Assembly (NCBI GenBank): GCA_002699025.1
Contig: PABA01000048.1
Coordinates: 88,324 to 152,323 of the forward strand
Length of the DNA stretch: 64,000 nucleotides
Direction of reading: 5' to 3'
Origin: Sandaracinus sp.
GTDB taxonomy: Bacteria > Myxococcota_A > Polyangia > Polyangiales > Houyiibacteriaceae
In this document: positions 35,944 through 44,864 of the stretch, one piece after another
Position numbering within the stretch: position 1 is the first letter of the stretch
Layout: each line of letters starts with the position of its first letter
Position numbers and translations under genes: made by a program
The notes under the pieces: model-generated
The model's input: the letters and a program-made list of their open reading frames with translations, nothing else
Told to the model about the DNA's origin: nothing
The model's database searches: none

Positions 35944-37298
35944 TGGGGGACGACCTCCTCGACGCGCCAGCGGTCGCCTTTGCGGCTCAGGCGGGCGCGG
36001 ACGCGGGTGGGTTCGCTGCCGAGGGCGTCGGAGCCGGGGATGTCGTTGGGGTGGCGGGCGGTGACTGGGGTCGAGGGATCGTCCTCGAGGTGCCCTTCGA
36101 AGACGATGCTGGGCTTCTTCTTCTTCCTCTTCTTCTTCTTGCCCTTCTTCACCATGACGCGGTGGGCGGTGCCGACGGCCCAGGTCGTGGCCTCGGTCGC
36201 GTCGCTCGCGGAAGCGTCGGCGACGGGGGGCGCGGGGGTCGGGGCCTCGAGCGCCTGCAGGAGCCAGCGCTCTTCGTCGGTGCGCTTGTCGCTCGCGAGC
36301 CACTTCTTCCAGCCCTTGCGCTTCCGTGCGATGAGGTTGCGGGCGATGGCGAGGAGCTCTTCGTCGGGGAGGAGGCCGCGCTTGCCGAGGAGCTCGCGGG
36401 CGACGCCCCGGCGGGCGCCGGGGCCGGTGTCGCGCTTCTCGATGCCCTCGAGATCGGCACGCGCGCGCGCCTGGAGCTCTTCGTGCTGGCGTCGCTTCTC
36501 TTCGCGAGCCCGCTTCTCCTCGAGCTCCCGCTGCTCCTCGGGCGTTGGCTCGAGAGCGAAGCGGCCGTAGCCGGCGGCGGTCTTGCCGCCGATGCCGTCG
36601 AGCTCGAGGGCTTCGGCGAGGAGCTGCTGGGCGCGGTCGACCCAGTCGTGGGGGCCGGTGAGGGCCAGGAGGTAAGTGCCGTGGGCGCTGAGGAAGGTGA
36701 TGGGGGTGGGGGAGTCGCTGTCGAGGGGGGCGGCTGTGCCCGCGTAGTAGTCCTTGTGGTGCGGGGTCATCACGTCGAGGGCGAGGGGCGGCTTCGTGCC
36801 TTCGGGGAGCCACCAGGCGTCGTGGAAGGTGACCCAGCCTCGGGCCTCGACGTCGCCGAAGAGGGCCCGGTGGTGCTCGCCGGCCTCCTGGCCGGGCTCG
36901 GCCGGGGCGGCCCAGGCGCGGCCGCGGGCGTGGGCGGCCTTGGCGGCGAGGCCCTTGAGGGCGCTCCCGGGGATGTAGGGGAGGCCCCAGGGGCGGAGGA
37001 GGCGGAGGCCGGTCTCGCGGACGGAGGCGTCGCCGAGGCCGAGGATGAAGCGGCCGGTGCAGGTGAGCTTCCTGAGGCGCGTGTGGGGGAGGGCGCGGAG
37101 GCCGGCCTCTCGGCGTTCGATGGCGCGCGCGTAGGTCTCAGGGATGCGCACCTTCTTGATGACCTTCTCTGCGTACTCGCCATGCTGCTTCTGGTCAGTG
37201 GCCGTCGGGAGGAGCTCGAGGGCGGTGGAGAGGTTGGTGTCCTCGGCGAGCGCGATCCCGTCGAGCGGCTTTCGGCGAGGGTTGTCGTGCCCGCTCAC
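35940..37298 (-). CDS. cmr6: Cmr6, type III-B RAMP subunit, with C-terminal extension
   Basis: 452-aa Cas7-like subunit that caps the Cmr backbone. Core motifs are TCTGRFILGLG, PYIPGSALKGLA (RNA-binding loop, about residue 112), FLSAHGTYLLALTG and the glycine-rich GIGGKTAAGYGRF near 240. Residues about 255-452 exceed the usual family length: an Arg/Glu coiled coil, then a Lys-rich run (GKKKKRKKKK), then a small beta-rich domain that could bind RNA. The extension is unusual. Overlaps with cmr5 (ATGA) and cas6 (GTGA) show co-translation. Confidence 0.9.
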   Translation of the reverse strand: MSGHDNPRRKPLDGIALAEDTNLSTALELLPTATDQKQHGEYAEKVIKKVRIPETYARAIERREAGLRALPHTRLRKLTCTGRFILGLGDASVRETGLRLLRPWGLPYIPGSALKGLAAKAAHARGRAWAAPAEPGQEAGEHHRALFGDVEARGWVTFHDAWWLPEGTKPPLALDVMTPHHKDYYAGTAAPLDSDSPTPITFLSAHGTYLLALTGPHDWVDRAQQLLAEALELDGIGGKTAAGYGRFALEPTPEEQRELEEKRAREEKRRQHEELQARARADLEGIEKRDTGPGARRGVARELLGKRGLLPDEELLAIARNLIARKRKGWKKWLASDKRTDEERWLLQALEAPTPAPPVADASASDATEATTWAVGTAHRVMVKKGKKKKRKKKKPSIVFEGHLEDDPSTPVTARHPNDIPGSDALGSEPTRVRARLSRKGDRWRVEEVVPQ

Positions 37299-37693
37299 GT
37301 CTCGTTCCCCCGGTCGGCGTCGGCGTGGTCGATCTTCAGGACGCCCTGGACCATGCGGCGGTACCAGCTCGCGCAGAGGGTCGCCTCGTGGGTGAGGCGG
37401 AGGTAGGTGGTGAGCTTCGCCTCGCGGACCTTCTTCAGGAGAGCGTCGGCGTCGCGGATTTCGTCGTCGACGCGCCGAAGCTGCTTGGCGAGGTGGTCGA
37501 GCAGCTCCTTCTGGTCCTCGTTGCCGCGGCTCTGGACGAAGTGGAGCGCCTGGCAGAGGCCGGCCGAGGTGATGAGGGCCGGCAGCTTGTGGACCATGGT
37601 CGCGTACTTCTTGCGGGCGCCCTCGTCCTTCTCGAGGAAGGAGGCGACGTGGCGGTGGGCGAGGGCGGCGCGCTCTTGGTCGAGGGTGGCCAT
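37295..37693 (-). CDS. cmr5: Cmr5, type III-B small subunit
   Basis: 132-aa helical protein starting MATLDQERAALAHRHV, with LPALITSAGLCQALHFVQSR in the middle and YLRLTHEATLCASWYRRM near the end, the standard Cmr5 layout. It lines the target-RNA groove of the Cmr complex. The start is fixed by TGATG overlap with the cmr4 stop; a longer frame upstream is a cmr4 shadow. Confidence 0.95.
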   Translation of the reverse strand: MATLDQERAALAHRHVASFLEKDEGARKKYATMVHKLPALITSAGLCQALHFVQSRGNEDQKELLDHLAKQLRRVDDEIRDADALLKKVREAKLTTYLRLTHEATLCASWYRRMVQGVLKIDHADADRGNET

Positions 37694-38544
37694 CAGAGGA
37701 CCTTCATGCGGCAGAGGCCGCGGCCGATGCTGGCGTGGCCGCCGACCTGGAGGGTCTGCTTCGTGAGCTCGATGACGTGCTTGAGGAGCTCGTCGGGGGA
37801 CGGGGTCTCGCCCTGGATCTGCACGGGGGTGGCGACGAGGAGCCCGGTGAGGATGGACTCGACGGGGAGCGCCTCCTCGGTCCAGAGGGCACCGTTGGCG
37901 ACGGTGCCCTTCTCCGGGTCGATGCGGTTTCGGGCGATGACCTCCATGCCGGTGCGGAGGAAGACGCTCATGACGTCGTCGGTGACGAGGGCGACCCGGT
38001 CGCGGAAGGTGGCGAGGAGCGCGTCGTCGGCGAAGAGCTTCTGCGCGATCTGGTCGGCGAGGTTGCGGAGCTCGCCGCTCTTGGTGGCGTGGAAGTCGAA
38101 GTCCTCGAGGACGACCTTGCCGTCCAGGGCGAGGGGGGCGCCGCTGATGAAGCACTTCTCGTCGGAGCCCGGCGCGGGGACGTCGGGGAGCTCGACGCCG
38201 GCCTCCTTGGCGTCGCGGGTGAGGCGGCGGAGCATGGTGGGGGAGGTGACCCAGGCGAAGCAGCCGCGGACGCTTCGCATGGGGAGGAAGGCCAGGCGGG
38301 CGTCGCCGAACTGGACGCCGCCGGCGTGGTCGCTCGCGTTCTCGGTGTCGGGGCCGAAGACCTCGGCGATGTAGGCGGCCTCGCCAGCGGCGGCGCGGAG
38401 GACGCCCTTGAGGCTCGAGCCGGGCACGAGGGGGATGTGGGTGGGCTTCTCCCGCGCGATGGGGAGGTCGATGCCCCCGATCGCGTGGCCGGTGCCACAG
38501 TGGATGGGGGAGAGGGCGTGGAGGAAGAACAGTCGGGGCTTCAT
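37693..38544 (-). CDS. cmr4: Cmr4, type III-B backbone Cas7 subunit
   Basis: 283-aa Cas7-like RAMP that forms the filament and cuts target RNA every six nucleotides. Seen: MKPRLFFLHALSPIHCGTG at the start, VPGSSLKGVLRAAAG (crRNA-binding loop), GGVQFGDARLAFLPMRS and the C-terminal VGGHASIGRGLCRM glycine-rich loop. The catalytic Asp should lie in the LPIAREK to FGDAR region, but I cannot fix it by eye. The start overlaps the cmr1 stop by 4 nt. Confidence 0.95.
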   Translation of the reverse strand: MKPRLFFLHALSPIHCGTGHAIGGIDLPIAREKPTHIPLVPGSSLKGVLRAAAGEAAYIAEVFGPDTENASDHAGGVQFGDARLAFLPMRSVRGCFAWVTSPTMLRRLTRDAKEAGVELPDVPAPGSDEKCFISGAPLALDGKVVLEDFDFHATKSGELRNLADQIAQKLFADDALLATFRDRVALVTDDVMSVFLRTGMEVIARNRIDPEKGTVANGALWTEEALPVESILTGLLVATPVQIQGETPSPDELLKHVIELTKQTLQVGGHASIGRGLCRMKVL

Positions 38545-39806
38545 GGCAACCTCTGGAAGAAGGCGTCGATCGGGTCGAGGAACGGGGCGCGCTCCGGTTT
38601 GGGCATCGAGGACACTTCGCCGGGCTCGAGGGGGACGCGCACGTCGTGCTCCGCGCGGGGCCTGCCTTGCGAGTAGACGAGCGCTCTGCGTGGGCGTGGA
38701 GCGAGCTCGGCGGCCAGAGCGCGTACTGCTTTGTTCGAATCGCGATAGGGGCGGAGGATGAGCGGGGAGGCCCAGCGTTCGGCCTTCTGGCGATTGACCG
38801 AAGCCACCAGATGACAGTCCTCGGGGTCTCCCTTGGTCGAGAAGTGGAACACGATGGGAAGTCCGAGGGCAGCACGAGGGAAGGCGTCGGCCGTGGTGCA
38901 CTCTTGGCGATGCTTGTTCGCCCAGGATTTGAATAGCCGCCTCAGGGCGTCGGGCTCGGGCCAGTAGCTGCGGCCGGGTCTCTTCCCCTTTTTTCCGGGA
39001 ACCTTCTTTAACGGCCGCCGTCCCACGCCGGGTCCCTGTCGCATAGCCCTCAGCTCTCCCAACAGGGCGGACTGCGCCTCCCGCCCCTCACGGAAGCTCT
39101 TGGAGCCGAGCTCGGCGCGAACGAGGTGGGGCCAGGGAACGTCCCCTGCTCCGGTCCACCTCTCCCGGCCAGCTTCAGGGGACGTGGGCACAGACAGCTT
39201 CGTGCCCACGGCGTCTGTGCGCTCGATGGCGCCGAACCCGCGTCGCGTGCGTGCCCCGAGGCCACCGAAGGTCTCCCAGCCCCACAGCGCGGCCTCCATG
39301 TGGTCGCGTGCCGAGGAATCGAAGATGAATCGGAGGCTGAAAACTGAGTCACCGTAGTCCAGCAAGCTACCATGGCTCTTGCCTTCTTCATCCCTTAGAG
39401 GGAACGCTCCATAGGCCATATGTTCGCCTACCAAGTGCCTGATCTTCGGCTTTGCTTTGTCCGTCCATCCGTATGTCTCGAACGTTGGGATGCACCTGGG
39501 TTTCGATGGCTGGGATACGGTCTGCACAACTAGCCGAGATCGCATCTCGGTGTCGCCGAAGATCTTCGCCTCCGCCTTTCGTAGCGCCTCCACGCTCGTG
39601 TGACCGCCCGGGTTCACGGCGCGCCACCAGAAGCGGAGCTGGCCGCGGATGGCGGGGACGCGGATGGGTGTGATGGGGTCGTGGTGCTGCGGGGTGACGC
39701 CGCCGCCGAAGACGGGGGTGAGGAAGCGGTAGGTGCGCTCCTCGATGATGAGGTCGGACTTCGGGTGCTCGGGAAGCTCGGGCGCGGGGGGCGGGGTTCG
39801 GCTCAT
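38541..39806 (-). CDS. cmr1: Cmr1, type III-B RAMP subunit
   Basis: 421-aa subunit. The N terminus has the Cmr1 signature RFLTPVFGGG, followed by IRGQLRFWWRA near residue 55 and the glycine-rich LGARTRRGFGAIE near 180. It sits at the head of the Cmr complex. The central part, about 38.9-39.6 kb, has visibly lower GC than the flanking cas genes, perhaps a recombined segment. ATGA overlaps at both ends. Confidence 0.93.
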   Translation of the reverse strand: MSRTPPPAPELPEHPKSDLIIEERTYRFLTPVFGGGVTPQHHDPITPIRVPAIRGQLRFWWRAVNPGGHTSVEALRKAEAKIFGDTEMRSRLVVQTVSQPSKPRCIPTFETYGWTDKAKPKIRHLVGEHMAYGAFPLRDEEGKSHGSLLDYGDSVFSLRFIFDSSARDHMEAALWGWETFGGLGARTRRGFGAIERTDAVGTKLSVPTSPEAGRERWTGAGDVPWPHLVRAELGSKSFREGREAQSALLGELRAMRQGPGVGRRPLKKVPGKKGKRPGRSYWPEPDALRRLFKSWANKHRQECTTADAFPRAALGLPIVFHFSTKGDPEDCHLVASVNRQKAERWASPLILRPYRDSNKAVRALAAELAPRPRRALVYSQGRPRAEHDVRVPLEPGEVSSMPKPERAPFLDPIDAFFQRLP

Positions 39807-40960
39807 CGCTGGACTCCGATCAGGGCGAGGCCCCAGCCGTCGAGGCGGTCCTGCTCGTCGCAGGAGACGTTCTGCAACCAGTGGCGCTGCACCCAGCGGC
39901 GGCGCGCCTCGGCGGGGCCGCGGAGGCGGACCCAGAGGACGCTCCCGGCGGGGGCGGCGCGGCGGCTCGGCTTCGGTCTCCGCTCGCGAAGGCTCCAGCC
40001 GGAGATGGAGAGCGGGGCTCCGACGCTCGCTGCGATCAGCTCGGCCTGGAGGCCGTCGTCGCCGGCGAGGAGCGGTGACCCGGAGCCGGGGCGCCAGCCC
40101 CCCTCGAAGAGGCCGGGGGTGAGCAGGTGGACGCGGAGGGTGGCCTCGTCGCCGGCGGCGGCGGCCTCGAGGAGCGCGTCGGGCGGGGCGGGCCAGAGAG
40201 GCTCGCTGGGGCGCCAGCGGACGAGGCGCCGCTCACCGCCGAGGGGGGCGATGCCGGGGGGCGCGTCGCGGCCGTCGAAGGCGCCGACCTCCACGTGGAG
40301 GCCGAGGGGGATGCTTCGGCGAGCGCCCTCGCGCTGCTCGAGGATCTCGAAGCGGAGCCCCTCGCTCTCGAAGAGGAAGCCCTCGCGGGCCGTGCCCCCG
40401 GGGCCGAGGGCGACGTGCGTGCGGCTCTCGGTCGGGAGGGCTTCGAGGCCGTCGACGAGCTGGTGGCGGGGGCGGGGCTCGGCGTTGGGCTCGAGCGCGC
40501 CGAGGAGCCAGGCGAGGGCGGAGTCGAGGGCCCAGAAGCGGAGGCTCCGGTCCGGCTTGGCGCTCGGCGGGTCGTCCATGAGGAGGAGCTGGAGGTCGCC
40601 GAGGTCGTGATCGACGCGTGCGCTGGAGGGGACGTCGGCGGGGCGAACGCCGCGCAAGAGGTAGCCGCCGGCCTCGTCGCGGAAGAGCGTGGCGTCGGCG
40701 GGCGGCGGCACGTAGAGGGTGCCCCGCTCGCGGTCGACGAGGAGCGGACCGCGCACGGGGACGCGGAGGAGCTCGTCGAGGCGGCTCTCGGGGACGGAGA
40801 AGGAGCCGCTCTCGTCGCTCCCGACGCGGGTGCGGCAGGCGCCGGCGATGGTGGAAGGGAGCGGGAAGGGGCGGAGCCGTGGCGCGGAGCGGCCGACGTT
40901 GGGGCGACCGTCGCGGAGGACGAGCGGGTCGCGGGGCTCGAGGACCCAGTGGGTGGTCAT
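39803..40960 (-). CDS. cmr3: Cmr3, type III-B RAMP subunit (5'-handle binding)
   Basis: 385-aa protein starting MTTHWVLEPRDPLVLRDGRP with PLPSTIAGACRTR near residue 35, the Cmr3 signature, and SEPLWPAPPD plus LLTPGLFEGGWRPG later. It holds the crRNA 5' handle and pairs with Cas10. Overlaps by 4 nt with cas10 upstream and cmr1 downstream. Confidence 0.93.
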   Translation of the reverse strand: MTTHWVLEPRDPLVLRDGRPNVGRSAPRLRPFPLPSTIAGACRTRVGSDESGSFSVPESRLDELLRVPVRGPLLVDRERGTLYVPPPADATLFRDEAGGYLLRGVRPADVPSSARVDHDLGDLQLLLMDDPPSAKPDRSLRFWALDSALAWLLGALEPNAEPRPRHQLVDGLEALPTESRTHVALGPGGTAREGFLFESEGLRFEILEQREGARRSIPLGLHVEVGAFDGRDAPPGIAPLGGERRLVRWRPSEPLWPAPPDALLEAAAAGDEATLRVHLLTPGLFEGGWRPGSGSPLLAGDDGLQAELIAASVGAPLSISGWSLRERRPKPSRRAAPAGSVLWVRLRGPAEARRRWVQRHWLQNVSCDEQDRLDGWGLALIGVQR

Positions 40961-42897
40961 GCGGCGTTCTCCTCGGCGTCGGGGGCGGGCGTGGGGTGCG
41001 CGCGGTCGAAGGCGTCGGCGAAGAGGCGGGCGACGACGAGCTCGCGGCCGAGCACGTCGGGCTCGCGGGTGAGGCCCAGCTCGCGCAGCTCGGCGATGAA
41101 GGCTTCGTCCAGGGCCTTGCCGCGAAGCACGCGCTCCGCCTCGGCCGCGACGACGGCGTCGAGGCCGTCGATCTCGGCGAGGCCGGGGTGGCGGGAGCGG
41201 GGCTGAGCGAGCTCCTCGAGGGCCATGAGCTCGAAGGCGGCCTTGTCGGAGAGCTCGCCTCGGCGGTGGGCCTCGGCGAAGCGGCGCTCGGTGGTGCTCA
41301 CGTGTCGTTTCCTCTCGGGGGAGCGCCTATCGCGGTGGGCCTTGGCGAAGCGGCGGAGGCGCTCGGTGAGGGGGAGAGGCTCGTCCCAGCGACGGCTGAG
41401 CGCGATGTCGGAGCCGCTCCGCTTGTCGACGACGAGGGCGAAGCTGTTCCGCTCCTGCTTGGCGAGGCGCTCGGCGGCGCGGGCCTGGGCGAGGGTGGCG
41501 TCGAGGGGCGTGAGGTGGTGGCCGATGGCGACGCCAACGGAGAGGGTCGGGGTCTCGGGGCCGAGCTCGAGGGGGGCGAGGTGGGTGGCGAAGGCCTCGC
41601 GGAGCCGATCGGCGCAGTCGAGGACGCCGTGGAGCGGGAGGAGGGCGAGGACGTCGTCGCCGCCGGAGTAGACGAGGGAGCCGTGGTGCGCGTCGCTCTC
41701 GACGATGTCGCGGGCCTCGGTGGCGAAGTCGGCGAGGGCGCGGGAGAGCCGGCGGTGCTTCTCGAAGTCGGCCAGGGAGTCGATGGCGCGGCCCATGCGG
41801 TCGCCGTCCGCGAGGAGCACGGCGTAGTAGGCGAGGGGCTCGAGGTTCAGGGCCTTGCGGAAACCGGTGATGGCCTTGCGTGCTTCGCGGAGCTTGGGGG
41901 CCTCGTCGCTCTGCTCGCCTTCGAGCTCCTCGGCGAGCTCGGCGAGGCGGCTCTCGAAGAGGAGCTGGCCGTCGACGCGGCCGAAGGGCGGGAGGGCGCG
42001 GGGGACGACGTCGAAGGCGTGGTCGGCGAGGTCTGGATAGACGGAGGCGAGCGCGTCGCGAAAGCGGTCGAACGCCTCGGCGGCGCCGTCGGCCTTGGCG
42101 GCGCCGACCAGGGTGGGGAGGGCGGCCAGGTGCGAGGTGGAGAAGAAGCGGTCGTTGCCGGGCGGGTCGTCGGCGCGGTCGTCGCGCCCGAGGCGCTTGA
42201 GGAGGGCGACGCCGCAGAGGCGCTCGGAGGGGTGGATGCGGAAGGCGTCGTAGGCGTCCTTGGCGGCGATGTCGCCCTTGGCGATGGCGTCGTAGAGGGC
42301 CTCGTCCAGGACGGACTCGCGGAGGCCGTCGACGGAGCTCTTGGGGACGGGGGCCGACCAGCTGGGCGGGTCCCAGACGCGGGTCTGTTTGCGGGCGGCG
42401 AGGAGGCGGTCGGCGTTGCGGCGGGCGGTGTCGTAGCCGGCGTCGCCCTCGGCGACGATGACCCACTGGATGTCGAGGAGGTCGGCGACCTGCGCCATGG
42501 CGGCGTCGCGGTGGAGGTGCTTCGCGAGGTGCTGGTGAGGGCGGGCGAAGGCGGCCTCGGCGAGCTGGGTGAGGCGGTCGCGGGCGGCGTCGGCGGCGCC
42601 GCGGGCGATGTGCGCGGCCTGGTCGACGTCGACCGGCAGGCGGGCGAGGATGCGGTTGGCGACGCGGCGCTCGCGGGCGAGGCCTTCGCGGGTGGTCGCC
42701 CCCGGGAAGACGAGGGCGTCGCAGCCGTCGCTCCCGGCGCCGTGCTTCGATGCTTCGGAGGCGACGTGCTCGGCGGCGGTGCGGGCGGCGTCGGCGAGGA
42801 GCCAGGAGCCGAACCAGAGGTCTCGGCAGCGGCGGGCGCTCGCGATCAGGTCCTGGACGGGGCCGATGGAGAGCAGCATCACGACGTGGTCAGTCAA
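40957..42897 (-). CDS. cas10: Cas10/Cmr2 signalling subunit lacking the HD nuclease domain
   Basis: About 646 aa if it starts at TTG 42897; GTG 42882 and ATG 42879 are alternatives. The protein begins directly with MLLSIGPVQDLIASARR, which in full-length Cmr2 follows an N-terminal HD domain of about 200 residues, so the HD DNase is absent. The first palm motif LLADGDRMG and the cyclase motif GGDD (residues 412-415, in VYSGGDDVLALLP) are intact, so cyclic oligoadenylate synthesis is expected. The start overlaps the upstream CARF-HEPN stop. DNA cleavage by this complex seems unlikely; defence should depend on the CARF effectors. Confidence 0.94.
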   Translation of the reverse strand: MTDHVVMLLSIGPVQDLIASARRCRDLWFGSWLLADAARTAAEHVASEASKHGAGSDGCDALVFPGATTREGLARERRVANRILARLPVDVDQAAHIARGAADAARDRLTQLAEAAFARPHQHLAKHLHRDAAMAQVADLLDIQWVIVAEGDAGYDTARRNADRLLAARKQTRVWDPPSWSAPVPKSSVDGLRESVLDEALYDAIAKGDIAAKDAYDAFRIHPSERLCGVALLKRLGRDDRADDPPGNDRFFSTSHLAALPTLVGAAKADGAAEAFDRFRDALASVYPDLADHAFDVVPRALPPFGRVDGQLLFESRLAELAEELEGEQSDEAPKLREARKAITGFRKALNLEPLAYYAVLLADGDRMGRAIDSLADFEKHRRLSRALADFATEARDIVESDAHHGSLVYSGGDDVLALLPLHGVLDCADRLREAFATHLAPLELGPETPTLSVGVAIGHHLTPLDATLAQARAAERLAKQERNSFALVVDKRSGSDIALSRRWDEPLPLTERLRRFAKAHRDRRSPERKRHVSTTERRFAEAHRRGELSDKAAFELMALEELAQPRSRHPGLAEIDGLDAVVAAEAERVLRGKALDEAFIAELRELGLTREPDVLGRELVVARLFADAFDRAHPTPAPDAEENAA

Positions 42898-44623
42898 CGG
42901 GGGGCTCCTGCTGGGGGGTCGAAGGGGGGGAGTCCAGCCAGAGGGCGCGGCCGGGGTGATAGGGGTCGTCGAGCTGGGCCTGGGCGCTGCGGGGATCGAT
43001 GAGCCCGAAGCGGCGGACGGGGCGGTCGAGGGAGCGGGCGGCGGAATGGAGGCGCTCGGCGAGGAGGCCCATGAGGGTGGTGCCGCCGGTGAGGTTGATG
43101 TGGACGGCGGAGGCTTCGAGGAGGTGGGGGCGGGCTCGCTCCACGAAGTCTTCGAGCTCGTCGAGGCCGCCGTGGGGATCGGTGAGCTCGAGCTTCGTGC
43201 GCGGGCCTTCGAAGGCGGCGGCGTCGAGGGCTTCGTCGGCAAGCTGGCGGGTGGCCTCGGAGCAGAGGACGAGCACGTGTGCAGGGGGAGCGCCGAGCGC
43301 TTCGCGGCTCGCATGGACGGCGCTGTAGAGGGCGCCGGGGCGCATGCCGATGGGGCTGACGAGGAGGGGCCCGAGGTGGCCGCCGACGCCGAGGTCGATG
43401 TCGGGGAATCGGGAGGCGGTCTCGCGCCAGTAGGTGAGGACGCGCTCGCGTGCCTTCGCGTGCTGGTCTCCGAGCACGTCTTGCCGCCGCATGCCGTGGT
43501 GATGGAGGCCGTTGCGGACGTCGGTGAGCGTGCCCCAGAACTGGCCGAGCTCGCGTTGGGCCTCGCTCAGATGCTCGGAGGGCTGCTCGGCCAGGGTGCG
43601 TAGCGTGTGGAGACGACCTTCGGCGCGGCTTCGGGCATCCCGATCCAGCCAGGCGCTCGTGTCGCCGGGCAGGCGCCAGAGCACCCAGCTCACGACGAGC
43701 TCCCGCAAGACGCCGAAGGCGACCGTGTCGTGACCGTCATCGAGGAGGCGGTCGATCAGGGCGCCCTGTCGGATGAGCTCGTTCTCGGTGAGGGGCACCT
43801 GGCGCTTCCAGCCGTCTTTCGACCCGGTTTCGAGGCGCAGGGGCTCGATGACCTGCTCGAGCGTTCCGACGAGTCCCTCGGTCAGCGGGACGCGGAGCCC
43901 ACGCAAGTGTTTGCCGAGTGGCTTGCGGTATTGGCAGAGCAGCTCATGGCCGCTTCGGCCGAGCTCGAGGGGGAGGGCCGAGAGGTAGGCCGCCGAGAGC
44001 TGGTCGAGCTCTTGGGAGATGCGCTGCGCGCTCTGGTGCGGGTCCTCGCGGAGGAGCGTGGAGAGCGGCTTGGCGCTGCCGGTTTGGTCCAAGGTCTCGA
44101 GGGCGTGGACCCAGCGAGGGAGCTCGAGGAGCGGACGCAGGTCGAAGAAGCGGCTGGTGCGGCGGTCGTCGGCGAGGAGGCCGTAGTGTGCGCCGCGGAT
44201 GCGGACGGCGTCGTCGCCCTTTCGGAGGGCGCGGAGGTAGAGCGCGCCGGTGTAGACGAGGAGGGCGAAGTGACGGAGGCCGTGCGTGAGGTCGAGCGTG
44301 AGGTCGACGGGCGTGCCGGGAGGGAATGCGCCGGTGAACGCGTGGAGGAAGGCGTCGATGTCGCGGTCGTCGGTGCCGGTCGGGACCTCGATGCGCTCCA
44401 CGGGGATGGGCAGCTCGGTTTCGAAGAGCGCGAAGGTCTCGCCGGCTTCGGGCGTGCACAGCGCGATGGCGTGGGTCGGGCGCTCTTCGGCGGGGAGGAG
44501 CTCGTAGAGGGCGACGGGAGCCAGGGGCGCGTCGGCTCGGCGGTCGCCGAGGGTATAAGTCGCGTGTTTCGGCGCGAGGCCGAGGAGCGTCACGAGGACG
44601 TGGTCGCGGTGAGGCTCGGTCAT
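42890..44623 (-). CDS. CARF-HEPN-CARF type III ancillary ribonuclease
   Basis: 577 aa, first gene of the cmr operon. N-terminal TM1812-like CARF (DLTLDLTHGLRHFALL at 107-122), central HEPN with VRNGLHHHG, where R370 and H375 form the Rx4H catalytic pair, then a second CARF-like domain at about 418-560 with LLVSPIGMRPGALYSAV and the ligand-loop pattern NLTGGTTLMG at 510-519. The second domain resembles CARF proteins of the ring-nuclease type, so one polypeptide could both respond to and degrade cyclic oligoadenylate; that is inference. A frame open to 44743 exists, but ATG at 44623 fits the family N terminus. Its stop overlaps the cas10 start. Confidence 0.85.
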   Translation of the reverse strand: MTEPHRDHVLVTLLGLAPKHATYTLGDRRADAPLAPVALYELLPAEERPTHAIALCTPEAGETFALFETELPIPVERIEVPTGTDDRDIDAFLHAFTGAFPPGTPVDLTLDLTHGLRHFALLVYTGALYLRALRKGDDAVRIRGAHYGLLADDRRTSRFFDLRPLLELPRWVHALETLDQTGSAKPLSTLLREDPHQSAQRISQELDQLSAAYLSALPLELGRSGHELLCQYRKPLGKHLRGLRVPLTEGLVGTLEQVIEPLRLETGSKDGWKRQVPLTENELIRQGALIDRLLDDGHDTVAFGVLRELVVSWVLWRLPGDTSAWLDRDARSRAEGRLHTLRTLAEQPSEHLSEAQRELGQFWGTLTDVRNGLHHHGMRRQDVLGDQHAKARERVLTYWRETASRFPDIDLGVGGHLGPLLVSPIGMRPGALYSAVHASREALGAPPAHVLVLCSEATRQLADEALDAAAFEGPRTKLELTDPHGGLDELEDFVERARPHLLEASAVHINLTGGTTLMGLLAERLHSAARSLDRPVRRFGLIDPRSAQAQLDDPYHPGRALWLDSPPSTPQQEPPVD

Positions 44624-44714
44624 GTCATCCCCCAGACGATGACCGTCGCGCGATCTGACACCGCGGCGTCCGAGAACCCCACCCACGGCACCGGACGCTA
44701 CCCAAGCCGACGCG

Positions 44715-44760
44715 GCGTTGTAAATGCGAAATGGTCTCTTCATACCTTTGGGGGAGGCTG
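44715..44760 (-). promoter_or_regulatory. Probable promoter region of the cmr/cas operon
   Basis: A short AT-richer patch in an otherwise GC-rich area, about 100 bp upstream of the first gene of the minus-strand cas operon. On the minus strand it reads AAGGTATGAAGAGACCATTT then CGCATTTACAACG. The exact -35/-10 boxes cannot be assigned. Confidence 0.3.
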
Positions 44761-44791
44761 AGCTCGTCCGGGGGTGCGGTGCGCAGGGCGG

Positions 44792-44838
44792 CGCCTCGAC
44801 GGCACGCCGACGGGAACAGGTGGCGTGCCGTCGAGGCG
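44792..44838 (-). terminator. Perfect 17-bp inverted repeat downstream of the 51-aa gene
   Basis: CGCCTCGACGGCACGCC at 44792-44808 and its exact reverse complement at 44822-44838, with a 13-nt loop. It begins 26 bp after the stop of the minus-strand gene at 44865 and upstream of the cas operon promoter patch, so it could terminate that transcript and insulate the cas operon. No T-run follows, so it may instead be an operator or an RNA processing hairpin. Confidence 0.6.
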
Positions 44839-44864
44839 AACGGGCTGGTGGCTCCGGGGAGCTG

